Shown: piece after piece, positions 8,217 through 17,577 of the stretch | Layout: each line of letters starts with the position of its first letter | Position numbering within the stretch: the first letter of the stretch is position 1 | DNA from: Brevundimonas sp. | Lineage (GTDB): Bacteria; Pseudomonadota; Alphaproteobacteria; Caulobacterales; Caulobacteraceae | DNA length: 64,000 nt | Reading direction: 5' to 3' | NCBI RefSeq assembly: GCF_030704825.1 | Contig: NZ_JAUYNX010000015.1 | Coordinates: forward strand, 78,687 to 142,686 | Notes under the pieces: model-generated | Databases searched by the model: none | What the model saw: the letters and a program-made list of their open reading frames with translations, nothing else | Told to the model about the DNA's origin: nothing | Position numbers and translations under genes: made by a program

Positions 8217-8699
8217 ATGAGCGAGCACTGCCATCACCATCACGACGACGGTCCGCCCGCCCCGGCCGAGGTCGCCCGGGCCATGGGCGAGGCCGACCGC
8301 CGCCTGACCGCCGAGGGCGAGCGGATGACCCCGGCCCGTCTGCGGGTGCTGGAATTGCTGCTGGCCGCGGGCGAGCCGGTGAAGGCCTACGATCTGATCG
8401 CCCGCTTCGGCGACGACGGCCAGCCGGCCAAGCCGCCGACCGTCTATCGCGCGCTGGAATTCCTAGAGCGCAAGGGCCTGGCCCACCGCATCGCCTCGAT
8501 CAGCGCCTATGTCGCCTGCACCTCGGGGACCGACGATCACGCCGCCGCCTTCCTGATCTGCGACTGCTGCGGCGCGACGCAGGAGGTGTCCGCTCCCGTC
8601 GCGGGCGACCTCGATCGCGCCGCCCGGACCGCCGGCTACGCCATCGTCCGCACCACGATCGAGGCCCATGGCCGTTGTCCGGCCTGCGTCGCGGGCTGA
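8217..8699 (+). CDS. zur: Fur-family regulator, Zur type
   Basis: A 160-residue Fur-superfamily repressor. A His-rich N-terminus (MSEHCHHHHDD) precedes the winged-helix domain (about 35-92, with TPARLRVLELLLAAGEPVKAY and PPTVYRALEFLERKGLAHRI). The dimerisation domain carries C115-x2-C118 and C154-x2-C157, which should bind the structural zinc. The sequence resembles Zur more than Fur, and the neighbour is a ZnuD-like receptor with a Zur-like operator in the shared 104-bp region. Expected role: with zinc bound, it represses zinc-uptake genes. Autoregulation is plausible because the operator lies 54 bases before its own ATG. Confidence 0.9.
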   Translation: MSEHCHHHHDDGPPAPAEVARAMGEADRRLTAEGERMTPARLRVLELLLAAGEPVKAYDLIARFGDDGQPAKPPTVYRALEFLERKGLAHRIASISAYVACTSGTDDHAAAFLICDCCGATQEVSAPVAGDLDRAARTAGYAIVRTTIEAHGRCPACVAG

Positions 8700-8752
8700 G
8701 TCCTGCCCCGCGTGAACTGGCGCGGGCCTCCGCGATCGCCTATCTGCCCTGA

Positions 8753-9643
8753 ATGGACGCGATCCGGCTCTCCCCGCCCCGTCGCCTGAGCCTTCCGGTG
8801 GCGAACCGCTGGGGCGAGGGCCGCATGAGCCTGCTGGATTTCGGCGACGCCGACCGCCCGGTCGATCTCGTCTTCGTCCACGCCAACGGCTTCAACGCCA
8901 TGACCTACCGCACCCTGCTGGCGCCCCTGTCTGGCAGCCTGCGGATATGGGCGCCCGATCTGCGCGGCCACGGGGGCGCCACCCTGCCCGCCGATCCACG
9001 CGGCCGGCGCAACTGGCACGACCACCGCGATGACCTGACCGCCCTGCTGGATGCGCTGAACGGGCCGCCGGTGGTCCTCGCCGGCCATTCCATGGGCGGA
9101 ACCTCGGCGCTTCTGGCCGCCGCCGAACGCCCCGAACGGGTCTCCGGCCTGGTCCTGTTCGATCCGGTGATCTGGAGCCGGCTGGCGGTCGCCGCCTTCC
9201 GGCTGCCGATCTTCGACCGTCTGGCCTCGCGCATCCCGCTGGTCCGCAACGCCCTGCGCCGTCGGGCCGTCTTCGACAGCCGCGAGCAGGCCCTGGCCGC
9301 CTATGCCGGACGCGGCGCGTTCAGGGGCTGGCCCGAGATGATGCTGGCCGACTATCTGGCCGACGGCCTGGTCGAGACCTCCGACGGCTTCGCCCTAGCC
9401 TGCGACCCCGCCTGGGAGGCCTCCAACTATGCGGCCCAGGGCCACGACCCGTGGCGCGCCCTCCGGCGGCTGGATCGGCCCGTGCGCATCCTGAAGGCCG
9501 AGGCCGGCTCGACCTGCCGCCTGACGGAGACCCCTCGCGGCCTGCCTCACGTCACGGTCGGGACGGTTCCGGGCGGGACCCACTTCTTCCCCATGCTCAA
9601 GGCCGACGTCGCCCGCGACGCCCTGTTCGACGCGGCGGTCTGA
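8753..9643 (+). CDS. Alpha/beta hydrolase
   Basis: A 296-residue alpha/beta-hydrolase-fold enzyme. Seen: FVHANGFNAMTYR for the oxyanion region, PDLRGHG, the nucleophile elbow GHSMGG with Ser113, and GGTHFFPM near the end carrying the likely catalytic His. A lid region of about 70 residues follows strand 6. The substrate is unknown; small-ester or lactone hydrolysis is typical. It begins 53 bases behind the Zur-type gene on the same strand and may be transcribed with it, although nothing links it to zinc. No signal peptide, so cytoplasmic. Confidence 0.9.
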   Translation: MDAIRLSPPRRLSLPVANRWGEGRMSLLDFGDADRPVDLVFVHANGFNAMTYRTLLAPLSGSLRIWAPDLRGHGGATLPADPRGRRNWHDHRDDLTALLDALNGPPVVLAGHSMGGTSALLAAAERPERVSGLVLFDPVIWSRLAVAAFRLPIFDRLASRIPLVRNALRRRAVFDSREQALAAYAGRGAFRGWPEMMLADYLADGLVETSDGFALACDPAWEASNYAAQGHDPWRALRRLDRPVRILKAEAGSTCRLTETPRGLPHVTVGTVPGGTHFFPMLKADVARDALFDAAV

Positions 9644-9717
9644 CACTGGCGCGCAGGGGTTCGTCGGGCTAAACCGCGCGCCAACCAGAACAAGCCTTCC
9701 AGGGAAACGCTCCGACC

Positions 9718-11220
9718 ATGCGCGAGATCAACCACTTCATCGACGGCGCCAGCTTCACGGGCGCTTCGGGCCGCTTCTCCGACGTGTTCGATCCCAACAC
9801 CGGCGACGTCCAGGCGCGGGTGCAGCTGGCCTCGGTCGCCGAGATGGATCGTGCGGTGCAGGCCGCCCGGAACGCCTTCGATGGTTGGTCCTCGACCAAC
9901 CCCCAGCGCCGCGCGCGGGTGATGTTCGAGTTCAAACGCCTCGTCGAGGCCAATGTGAACGAGCTCGCCGAACTGCTGTCGGCCGAGCATGGCAAGGTCA
10001 TCGCCGACTCGAAGGGCGACATCCAGCGCGGGCTCGAGGTCATCGAATTCGCCTGCGGCATCCCGCACGCGCTGAAGGGTGAATACACCTGGGGCGCGGG
10101 CCCCGGCATCGACGTCTATTCGATGCGTCAGCCGCTGGGCGTGGTCGCGGGCATCACCCCGTTCAACTTCCCGGCCATGATCCCGATGTGGATGTTCGGC
10201 GTGGCTGTCGCCGTCGGCAACACCTTCATCCTCAAGCCGTCCGAGCGCGATCCGTCGGTGCCGGTCCGTCTGGCCGAGCTGATGATGGAGGCGGGCGCTC
10301 CCGCCGGAGTGCTGAACGTCGTGCACGGCGACAAGGCGGCGGTCGACGCCATCCTGACCCACCCGCTGATTCACGCCGTCAGCTTCGTCGGCTCGTCGGA
10401 CATCGCCAACTATGTCTACCAGACCGGCGCGGCGCACGGGAAACGCGTCCAGGCCATGGGCGGGGCCAAGAACCACGGCATCGTCCTGCCCGACGCCGAC
10501 ATGGACCAGGTGATCAAGGACCTGTCGGGCGCGGCCTATGGCTCGGCCGGCGAACGCTGCATGGCCCTTCCGGTCGTCGTCCCGGTCGGCAAGAAGACGG
10601 CCGACGAACTGCGCGAGCGGATGGTCGCCGAGATCCCGACCATGCGCGTCGGCGTCTCGACCGACGCCGGCGCCCACTATGGCCCCGTCGTGACCGCCCA
10701 GCACAAGGCCCGCGTCGAGGGCTGGATCGAGAAGGGCGTGCAGGAAGGGGCCGAACTGGTCGTCGACGGCCGCGGCTTCTCCCTGCAGGGGCACAAGAAG
10801 GGCTATTTCATCGGCCCGTCGCTGTTCGACCACGTCACCCCGGAGATGGAGTCCTACAAGGAGGAGATCTTCGGCCCCGTGCTGCAGATCGTCCGCGCCG
10901 CCAGCTTCGAGGAGGCCCTGCACCTGCCGTCGAAACACCAGTACGGCAACGGCGTCGCCATCTTCACCCAGAACGGCCGCGCGGCCCGCGACTTCGCCGC
11001 CCGCGTCAACGTCGGCATGGTCGGGATCAACGTCCCGATCCCGGTGCCGGTCGCCTATCACACCTTCGGCGGCTGGAAGCGCTCGGCCTTCGGCGACACC
11101 AACCAGCACGGCATGGAAGGCGTGAAATTCTGGACCAAGGTCAAGACCGTCACCGCCCGCTGGCCCGACAGCGATCTGGAACACGCGGACTCCAGCTTCG
11201 TCATCCCGACGATGGGGTGA
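9718..11220 (+). CDS. mmsA: CoA-acylating methylmalonate-semialdehyde dehydrogenase
   Basis: A 500-residue aldehyde dehydrogenase of the MmsA/IolA family, which oxidises methylmalonate or malonate semialdehyde to propionyl-CoA or acetyl-CoA with NAD+ and CoA in valine, thymine or inositol breakdown. Seen: N-terminal HFIDGASFTG, the NAD-site PFNFPAMIPMWMFGVAVA, GSSDIANYVY, and the catalytic GSAGERCMALPVV with Cys281. The length is exactly that of the family. No other valine-pathway gene is near. A GNAT gene begins 5 bases after the stop and is probably co-transcribed. Confidence 0.95.
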   Translation: MREINHFIDGASFTGASGRFSDVFDPNTGDVQARVQLASVAEMDRAVQAARNAFDGWSSTNPQRRARVMFEFKRLVEANVNELAELLSAEHGKVIADSKGDIQRGLEVIEFACGIPHALKGEYTWGAGPGIDVYSMRQPLGVVAGITPFNFPAMIPMWMFGVAVAVGNTFILKPSERDPSVPVRLAELMMEAGAPAGVLNVVHGDKAAVDAILTHPLIHAVSFVGSSDIANYVYQTGAAHGKRVQAMGGAKNHGIVLPDADMDQVIKDLSGAAYGSAGERCMALPVVVPVGKKTADELRERMVAEIPTMRVGVSTDAGAHYGPVVTAQHKARVEGWIEKGVQEGAELVVDGRGFSLQGHKKGYFIGPSLFDHVTPEMESYKEEIFGPVLQIVRAASFEEALHLPSKHQYGNGVAIFTQNGRAARDFAARVNVGMVGINVPIPVPVAYHTFGGWKRSAFGDTNQHGMEGVKFWTKVKTVTARWPDSDLEHADSSFVIPTMG

Positions 11221-11225
11221 ATCCG

Positions 11226-11696
11226 ATGGCGTCGGTGACGATCCGGTCCGCCGATCCCGCCGACGCCGCGATCGTCCATGCCCTGATGGCCGGCCTGGCG
11301 GAGCACCAGGGCGAGGCCCCGCATCTGGCGGCGTCCCCCGCGAGCCTCGAAGTCGCGCTAGGCGGCGACCCGCCCCGCGCCTGGTGCCTGCTGGCCTGGC
11401 TGGACGGCCGGGCGGTCGGCTATCTGTCGTGGACCCGGCCATACGGAATCTGGCGCGCCGGCGACTATCTCAATCTCGACGATCTGTATGTAGACGAATC
11501 CGCGCGCGGTCGGGGCGTCGGCGAGGCGCTGATGCGCCGCTTCGCCGGGATCGCCGTGGCGGAAGGCCTGCCTGCCCGCTGGGAGGTGAAATCCGACAAC
11601 CTCGCCGCCCGCAGGTTCTATGACCGCCTTGGGGCCCTGCAATCCGACAAGACCATCGTTCGCTGGTCAGTGGCCGCGATGCGGGCCGCCGGTTGA
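11226..11696 (+). CDS. GNAT family N-acetyltransferase
   Basis: A 156-residue GNAT acetyltransferase. Seen: opening strand SVTIRSADPADAAIVHALM, central LDDLYVDESARGRGVGEALM, which holds the acetyl-CoA pyrophosphate-binding R/Q-x-x-G-x-G/A motif as RGRGVG, and a C-terminal DNLAARRFYDRLGA, the usual end of the fold. The acceptor is unknown. The start lies 5 bases behind the mmsA stop, in another frame, so the pair looks like an operon, though no pathway link is apparent. Confidence 0.9.
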   Translation: MASVTIRSADPADAAIVHALMAGLAEHQGEAPHLAASPASLEVALGGDPPRAWCLLAWLDGRAVGYLSWTRPYGIWRAGDYLNLDDLYVDESARGRGVGEALMRRFAGIAVAEGLPARWEVKSDNLAARRFYDRLGALQSDKTIVRWSVAAMRAAG

Positions 11697-11752
11697 CCAT
11701 TCGCCTCACAGGCGTGCGCGACAACCCAATTCGGTGCTAGGCGTTAACCTGT

Positions 11753-12658
11753 ATGAACCGTGAAGCTGGAGCGCTCCCCCGCATGCGACGCTTTTTCGTC
11801 TGGTCGGCCCTGGCGGCCGTGATCGGCCTGGTCCTGGCCGGCTCCGGCTACTGGGCCTACTGGAATTTCTATTCCCGGTTCCAACCGGTGACCGTCACGC
11901 GGAACCAGGCCGCCATTCAACGGCTGCTGGACGAATCGTCCTGGGTCTCGGCCGGAGGCGGCGGCGAGCCGCTGTACATCATCGGCTATCGCGACTCGGC
12001 GGCCCTGCAGCGCTACGAGCGCGAGGAGGTTCCCAAGCTGCGCGCCGCGGGCGTCGAGGCCCGCATCATCCTCTTCGCCCGTCCGGATCGCGAGGGCCTG
12101 ACCCAGTCCACCGCCGCCGAGCGCGCCACCATCGCCGAACTCTGGCTGACCCGCGACTGGACCCTGTACCAGCGCTGGACCGCTACCCCGACGCGCAACT
12201 GGACCGCTGCCGGCATCCCGGCCGCGGACGGCAACCTGGCCCGCGGGGCCGTGGTCGAGGCCGGCCGCACCTTCGTCGCCCGCCTGACCGAGGATCTCGG
12301 CCAGGCGGGACTGCAGACGCGCTATCCGCTGATCATCTGGCGCGACCGCGAGGGCTTCATGAAGGCCTGCGCCTGTTCCGACAGCCGGTCCTGGGTCTTC
12401 ATCCGCGACGATCTCGACGCGCCGGACCGGATCGATCCGCCCGCCGTCGCGCCGGGCGACCCCCAGCCCCCCCTCCCGTATCCCGGCGACGGCGGGCCCG
12501 AGAGCCTGCCCTATCCGACCCTGCCGCCGATCCCGCCGGCCGCCGGCCAGCCGGCTCCGGTTCCCGGCGCTGCGCCGGCCCCGGCCCGTCCGGCGACGCC
12601 GCCGGCGCCTCGCCAGGCGCCCGAGGCCAAGAAGAGCGACGACACCACCTTCTTCTGA
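11753..12658 (+). CDS. Membrane-anchored protein with proline-rich tail, unknown function
   Basis: A 301-residue protein not assigned to a named family. Near the N-terminus one hydrophobic anchor (VWSALAAVIGLVLAGSGYWAY) follows basic residues. A soluble domain of about 200 residues contains YIIGYRDSAALQRYEREEVPKL and ARIILFARPDREG, and a CACSDSRSWVFIRDDL stretch with two cysteines. About 80 residues of proline/alanine-rich linker end the protein. The first part resembles periplasmic proteins of Caulobacterales. A second start at 11783 (MRRFFVW) follows GGAG at 11 bases and would shorten the N-terminus by 10 residues; I cannot decide between them. Confidence 0.75.
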   Translation: MNREAGALPRMRRFFVWSALAAVIGLVLAGSGYWAYWNFYSRFQPVTVTRNQAAIQRLLDESSWVSAGGGGEPLYIIGYRDSAALQRYEREEVPKLRAAGVEARIILFARPDREGLTQSTAAERATIAELWLTRDWTLYQRWTATPTRNWTAAGIPAADGNLARGAVVEAGRTFVARLTEDLGQAGLQTRYPLIIWRDREGFMKACACSDSRSWVFIRDDLDAPDRIDPPAVAPGDPQPPLPYPGDGGPESLPYPTLPPIPPAAGQPAPVPGAAPAPARPATPPAPRQAPEAKKSDDTTFF

Positions 12659-12744
12659 CGCGAGGCCGTCGTCGATGTCGCGCCCGGCGCGTCGCGCATG
12701 TCGACGGTGAATTGTCTCTGTCGATGACCTGGGGACAGCGCGGG

Positions 12745-13911
12745 TCAGAGCACTCGCTTGCAGACCTCGATCAATCGTTCGACATCCTCCGCGTCCTGGT
12801 AGAGGCCGAAACCGAAGCGGATCGTGTCGTCACGCACGTCGGTGACCACATTGGCCGCCAGCAACCGCGCCCGCCAAGCCTGCGCATCCGCGTGGCGGAA
12901 GGCCAGGAAACGCGCCCGTTCGGCTTCATTGGCGACAGGGTTGATCAGTTCGGCCCGGGCCAGCCGTCCGGCCTCTCCCCCCGTGACCGCGTCCTGGAAA
13001 CGGCGCATCAGGCCGCGCGCGTGATCGGCCACGGACACGGTGGTCAGGCCGGCCTCGTCAAGCATCCCGCGCACGCCGTTGAAGCGGTAGAGCGGCGTGG
13101 CGTCGAAGGTGGCGCCCCAGAACCGCCCCGCGTCGGCGCGGTACTGGACGTCCTCGGGCCGTCCCATCAGGTCGCCGAACTCGGCGAACCAGCCGGTCGC
13201 CACCGGCCGGGGGCAGAAGCCGTCCGGCGCGTGCATGATGCCTGCGCCCTCGCCGGACATGGCGTATTTGTAGCCGCCCGTGACATAGAACACCCGGTCC
13301 GCGACGGCCGACAGATCGGTGGGCGTGGCCATGAAGCCATGGTAGCCGTCGACGAGCACCCACGGCCCGGCCGGATCGGCCAGGGCCGCCAGATCGGCCA
13401 GCCGGCCGAAGACCTGACCGGTCTTGAAGAAGATCTGGCTGACCACGATCCAGTCGAAGCCCCCGCTCCGGGCGGCCTCCACAAAACGGTCCTCGAAGGT
13501 TTCGAACGGATGCAGGGGCACCCGGGTGACCAGGGCGTCTCCCGCCTCCTCCCAGCGCTCCCCCTGGCGGCGGAAGGAGTGGAATTCGCCGTCGGTCGAC
13601 AGGATGCGGACCGGCCTCTTTTCGAACCCCGAAAAGATGCGCAGCAGGAAGTCGTGGGTGTTGGGCGCGAACACCACCGAGTCGGGCGACGGCAGGTTCA
13701 GTTCGCGGGCGACATGACCCTGGGCCTCCGGGACGACCTCGCCGAAGATCAGGTCCCATTTCCGGTCGGCGAATCTGTTCGCCTCGACCCAGGCCCGGAC
13801 CTGCCCGTCGAACGAGGCGTCCGGCCACAGATGGTGGCTGTGTGCGGCGAAATGCAGCCGCTCGGGATCGAGCGACAGGGCGCGGGAGAACAGGTCCTTG
13901 CGAGCGGCCAT
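12745..13911 (-). CDS. PLP-dependent class V aminotransferase, kynureninase-like
   Basis: A 388-residue fold-type I PLP enzyme. Seen: FAAHSHHLWPDA near the N-terminus, a phosphate-site region VVFAPNTHDFLLRIFSG, the cofactor aspartate in WVLVDGYHGF (Asp188), and the Schiff-base lysine in VTGGYKYAMSGEGAG (Lys215). The FAAHSHH and GGYKY patterns point to the kynureninase-like branch of class V, but no other tryptophan-pathway gene is near, so the substrate stays open. I start at MAARKDLF because GGGGAGAG lies just before it; an extension to 13938 is unlikely. A small lipoprotein gene lies 29 bases upstream on the same strand. Confidence 0.88.
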   Translation of the reverse strand: MAARKDLFSRALSLDPERLHFAAHSHHLWPDASFDGQVRAWVEANRFADRKWDLIFGEVVPEAQGHVARELNLPSPDSVVFAPNTHDFLLRIFSGFEKRPVRILSTDGEFHSFRRQGERWEEAGDALVTRVPLHPFETFEDRFVEAARSGGFDWIVVSQIFFKTGQVFGRLADLAALADPAGPWVLVDGYHGFMATPTDLSAVADRVFYVTGGYKYAMSGEGAGIMHAPDGFCPRPVATGWFAEFGDLMGRPEDVQYRADAGRFWGATFDATPLYRFNGVRGMLDEAGLTTVSVADHARGLMRRFQDAVTGGEAGRLARAELINPVANEAERARFLAFRHADAQAWRARLLAANVVTDVRDDTIRFGFGLYQDAEDVERLIEVCKRVL

Positions 13912-13940
13912 CAGTCTCTCCCCACCACCAACCGTCACGC

Positions 13941-14387
13941 CTATTCCGCCGACATGGCAGTGGCGACAACTCCCTCGAGAGGAAGGGAGCTGGATATCAC
14001 GATCACGGTCTCGACGATGTCGGGCTCACGCGACAGCCTGAAGGAGATGACGTGTGCAATGCGCTGGCTGTCGACATCCACGGACCATGAGATCCCCCGG
14101 GGCATTCCTCTCCCGGCGTTCGTGGTGCCGACATACCGCGCTCTCGCCAGGTAGTGATGCTCGGCCTCCGCGAGCCGATCGACCTCAAGCAGGCTCTGCG
14201 CCCGCCCGACGCTGATCGGCTTCAGCGACGCGTCGCCCAGAAGGTCCATCGCCTCCTGCTGGTGCAATCGCTCTACGGGCGCGGCGCGGAAATCACCGGT
14301 CAGCCATTGAGCATTGCTCGAATGGTCGACCGAGCTGCACGCCATGCTGAACACGGCGGCTGCGATCATCAGCGAGCGCGCGATCAT
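13941..14387 (-). CDS. Small putative lipoprotein, unknown function
   Basis: A 148-residue protein, MIARSLMIAAAVFSMACSS, with a short hydrophobic leader and a cysteine at 17 that could be lipidated, although the lipobox (SMAC) is not canonical. GGAGGG lies 9 bases before the ATG. The mature part has ISWSVDVDSQRIAHVISFRLS and EPDIVETVIVISSS, suggesting beta strands. No known family recognised. The region is less GC-rich than its neighbours, which hints at relaxed selection or recent acquisition. It precedes the PLP enzyme gene with a 29-base gap. Confidence 0.7.
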   Translation of the reverse strand: MIARSLMIAAAVFSMACSSVDHSSNAQWLTGDFRAAPVERLHQQEAMDLLGDASLKPISVGRAQSLLEVDRLAEAEHHYLARARYVGTTNAGRGMPRGISWSVDVDSQRIAHVISFRLSREPDIVETVIVISSSLPLEGVVATAMSAE

Positions 14388-14437
14388 CAGCCCGTCCCTC
14401 CTGCCGTTCTCTAACGGCCGGCGTAGCACATTGACGC

Positions 14438-17335
14438 CTAGATCAAACTGCCGTGGCAGTGTTTGAACTTGCGGCCCGACCCACAGGGGCAGTCGGCGTT
14501 GCGCGGGGTGCGTTCCCAGCCGGGCGGCAGGGCGTCGACCGGCAGCCGGGCGCGATCGTCGCCGCCCAGCAGGCCTTCCGGGTTCTGCGCCGACGGGTTC
14601 GCCATCTCGTTCTCGCCGGTGCCCGGGTTCAGGTGGATTTCCTGAAACTCGGGCAACTCCATCGGCGGCGCGGCCTGTTCGAAGCGGAACTCGACCGTCA
14701 TCAGCCAGCGGGTGACGTTGTGGCGCAGCTCGTACAGCAGCGTCTCGAACAGGTTGAAGGCCTCGGTCTTGTACTCGTTCAGCGGATCGCGCTGGCCATA
14801 GCCCCGCAGACCGATGACGCCGCGCAGATGGTCCAGATGGACCAGGTGCTCGCGCCACTGCATGTCGATCATCTGCAGCATGAACTGCTTTTCCAGACCC
14901 CGCGTCTGCTCGGCCCCGATCTGCTCCAGCCGCTCGGCGGCGCGGGCGTCGGCGGCGGCGACCACGCGTTCCTCGATCTCCTCGTTGGACACGCCCTCCT
15001 CGGCCGCCCAGTCGTGCAGCGGCAGATCGAGGCCGAGGGTGGCTCTCACCTTCTCGTCCAGGCCGTCGATGTCCCACTGCTCGGCATAGGCCTTGGGCGG
15101 CATGTGCTTTTCGATCAGGTCGGAGATGACGTCGTTGCGGAACTCGCCGACCAGTTCGGACAGATCGGTGGCGTCCATGAACTCCTGGCGCTGCTCGAAC
15201 ACGGCCTTGCGCTGGTCGTTCACGACGTCGTCGTATTTCAGCAGGTTCTTGCGGATGTCGTAGTTGCGCGTCTCGACCCGCTTCTGGGCGGTCTCGACGG
15301 CGCGGTTCAGCCACGGGTGGCTGATGGCCTCGCCCTCGGCCACGCCGAAGCTGCGCATGATGGCGTCCAGACGGTCGCCGGCGAAGATGCGCAGCAGATC
15401 GTCCTCGCAGGACAGGAAGAATTTCGACGTGCCGGGGTCGCCCTGGCGGCCGGTGCGGCCGCGCAGCTGGTTGTCGATGCGGCGGCTTTCGTGGCGCTCG
15501 GTGCCGAGGACGAACAGGCCGCCCGCGGCCAGCGACTTCTGCTTCTGCACGGCGATGTCGGCCTTCAGGCGCGCCTCTTCGGCGGCCTCCATCTCGGGGG
15601 TGACCTCGACCGCCATGTTGCGGTTTTCCTGGCGCCACTTCTGGAGCCGCATTTCCAGGTTGCCGCCCAGCTGGATGTCGGTGCCGCGGCCGGCCATGTT
15701 GGTGGCGATGGTCACCGCGCCGGGCAGGCCTGCGTCGGCGACGATATAGGCTTCCTGCTCGTGCTGGCGGGCGTTCAGCACGCTGTGCGGAATACCCTTG
15801 CCGGTCCGGACCTCGATGTCGAAGTCCTCGTCCTTCAGCGCCTGGTAGGCCTTCTTGGCCTCGCGCCGCACCTTCTCGTCATCGCTGGCGACCTGCTCCA
15901 GCAGGTGGGCATGCTGCGGCTTCAGCGTCTTGAGCGTGACCTCGTACTCATAGGTCTTGAGCAGGTCGGACAGGGTCTCCGACTTTTCGATGGAGACAGT
16001 GCCGACCAGGATGGGCTGGCCCTTGACGTGGCATTCGGCGATCAGGCCGGCGATGGCCAGGTTCTTCTCGACGGCGGTGCGGAAGATTTCGTCGTCGTGG
16101 TCGATGCGCCTGACCGGCCGGTTGGTCGGCACCTCGAGGACGTCCATCTTGTAGATGTCGAGGAATTCCTGCGCCTCGGTCGCCGCCGTGCCGGTCATGC
16201 CGGACAGCTTCTCATAGAGGCGGAAATAGTTCTGGATCGTGACCGAGGCCAAGGTCTGGTTCTCGGGCATGATCTTCACGCCCTCCTTGGCCTCGATGGC
16301 CTGGTGGAGACCCTCGGACAGCCGGCGCCCGGTCATCATCCGACCGGTGAACTCGTCGATCAGCATGACCTCGCCGGCCTTGATGATGTAGTCCTTGTCC
16401 TTCTGGTACAGGGTGTTGGCCCGCAGCGCCTGGTTGATGTGGTGCACCAGGGTGATGTTGGCCGCGTCGTACAGGCCGGTCGTGTCGGCGGCGAACAGGC
16501 CGCGCGCCTCCATGATCTCCTCGACCTTCTCGGACCCCTCCTCGGTCAGCAGGGCCTGACGCTGCTTCTCGTCCAGATCGTAGGTGGTCTTGTCCTGGAT
16601 CAGTTCCTTGATGATGCCGTCGACGATCAGATAGAGGTCCGACCGGTCTTCCGTCGGGCCCGAGATGATCAGCGGCGTGCGCGCCTCGTCGACCAGGATG
16701 GAGTCGACCTCGTCGACGATGGCGAAATGGTGCGGGCGCTGCACCATTTCGCGCCGGTCATAGACCAGGTTGTCGCGCAGATAGTCGAAACCGAATTCGT
16801 TGTTGGTGCCGTAGGTGATGTCGGCCGCATAGGCCGCCTGCCGCTGGCCCGACGACAGGCCATTGACGATGACGCCCACGTCCATGCCCAGGAAACGATA
16901 GACCCGGCCCATCCATTCGGCGTCGCGCCGCGCCAGATAGTCGTTGACGGTGATGACGTGGACGCCCTTGCCCAGCAGGGCGTTCAGATAGACCGGCGCC
17001 ACGGCGACCAGGGTCTTGCCCTCGCCGGTCCGCATCTCGGCGATGCCGCCGTCGTGCAGAATCATGCCCCCCGCCAGCTGAACGTCGTACTGGCGCTGCC
17101 CCAGCACCCGCTTGGAAGCCTCCCGCGCCACGGCGAAGGCCTCGTTCATGACCTTGTCGAGCGTCTCCCCGCCCGCGATCCGGTCGCGGAAGGCGTCGGT
17201 CATCATCCGCAGCTCGTCGTCGGACAGGGCGGCGAATTTGGCCTCCAGCGCATTGATCTTCTGCACCCGGCCCATGAAGTCCTTGACCTTGCGGTCGTTG
17301 GAGGAGCCGAAAATCTTCTTGGCGATGCCGAGCAT
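14438..17335 (-). CDS. secA: Preprotein translocase ATPase SecA
   Basis: Complete 965-residue SecA, the motor that drives unfolded preproteins through SecYEG. Seen: Walker A MRTGEGKT at 101-108, Walker B with [13 protein letters not shown] near 210, the preprotein cross-linking domain, helicase motif [32 protein letters not shown], and the C-terminal zinc module [13 protein letters not shown] at 949-961 that binds SecB and phospholipid. Length is normal for Alphaproteobacteria. No strong Shine-Dalgarno precedes the ATG. It diverges from the PpiC-type foldase gene, a sensible pairing since that protein helps fold what SecA exports. I see no secM-like leader. Confidence 0.98.
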   Translation of the reverse strand: MLGIAKKIFGSSNDRKVKDFMGRVQKINALEAKFAALSDDELRMMTDAFRDRIAGGETLDKVMNEAFAVAREASKRVLGQRQYDVQLAGGMILHDGGIAEMRTGEGKTLVAVAPVYLNALLGKGVHVITVNDYLARRDAEWMGRVYRFLGMDVGVIVNGLSSGQRQAAYAADITYGTNNEFGFDYLRDNLVYDRREMVQRPHHFAIVDEVDSILVDEARTPLIISGPTEDRSDLYLIVDGIIKELIQDKTTYDLDEKQRQALLTEEGSEKVEEIMEARGLFAADTTGLYDAANITLVHHINQALRANTLYQKDKDYIIKAGEVMLIDEFTGRMMTGRRLSEGLHQAIEAKEGVKIMPENQTLASVTIQNYFRLYEKLSGMTGTAATEAQEFLDIYKMDVLEVPTNRPVRRIDHDDEIFRTAVEKNLAIAGLIAECHVKGQPILVGTVSIEKSETLSDLLKTYEYEVTLKTLKPQHAHLLEQVASDDEKVRREAKKAYQALKDEDFDIEVRTGKGIPHSVLNARQHEQEAYIVADAGLPGAVTIATNMAGRGTDIQLGGNLEMRLQKWRQENRNMAVEVTPEMEAAEEARLKADIAVQKQKSLAAGGLFVLGTERHESRRIDNQLRGRTGRQGDPGTSKFFLSCEDDLLRIFAGDRLDAIMRSFGVAEGEAISHPWLNRAVETAQKRVETRNYDIRKNLLKYDDVVNDQRKAVFEQRQEFMDATDLSELVGEFRNDVISDLIEKHMPPKAYAEQWDIDGLDEKVRATLGLDLPLHDWAAEEGVSNEEIEERVVAAADARAAERLEQIGAEQTRGLEKQFMLQMIDMQWREHLVHLDHLRGVIGLRGYGQRDPLNEYKTEAFNLFETLLYELRHNVTRWLMTVEFRFEQAAPPMELPEFQEIHLNPGTGENEMANPSAQNPEGLLGGDDRARLPVDALPPGWERTPRNADCPCGSGRKFKHCHGSLI

Positions 17336-17577
17336 GAGTGATCCGAAGGCGGGCGAGCGCTGGGGCTCTGGTACTGAAGGGTCCCGAAGGAGCGGCGGCG
17401 GCGGCGCGCCGGGGGAGGGCCTCGGCGGCGGCGGCCCGGTGCGCCTGTCACAGGCGCGCGCGAGGGCCGCGCGAACGTTCGAAAACCCCTCGACTTGGGC
17501 GCAGGCGGGACTTAAGCACCGGCCTTATCCCTGTCAACGCGAGGGCCTTTCCCGCCCCGTGACGGAGCGCGCCCCAA

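Noticed and set aside
8217..8260. Repeated CAT/CAC codons at the start of the Zur-type gene
   Set aside because: Not a tag or a tandem repeat: a short His-rich N-terminus is plausible in a zinc-binding regulator.
12659..12744. Imperfect inverted repeat between convergent genes
   Set aside because: Arms mismatch and there is no T run, so I cannot call a terminator.
14453..17341. Very long open frame (962 codons) antisense to secA
   Set aside because: High GC makes the opposite strand of real genes free of stops; the translation is low-complexity and has no domain, while the secA frame is unmistakable.
17441..17457. Palindrome GCGCCTG-TCA-CAGGCGC between secA and the foldase gene
   Set aside because: Short, no T run, not placed as a terminator; may be a chance GC-rich hairpin in the divergent promoter region.
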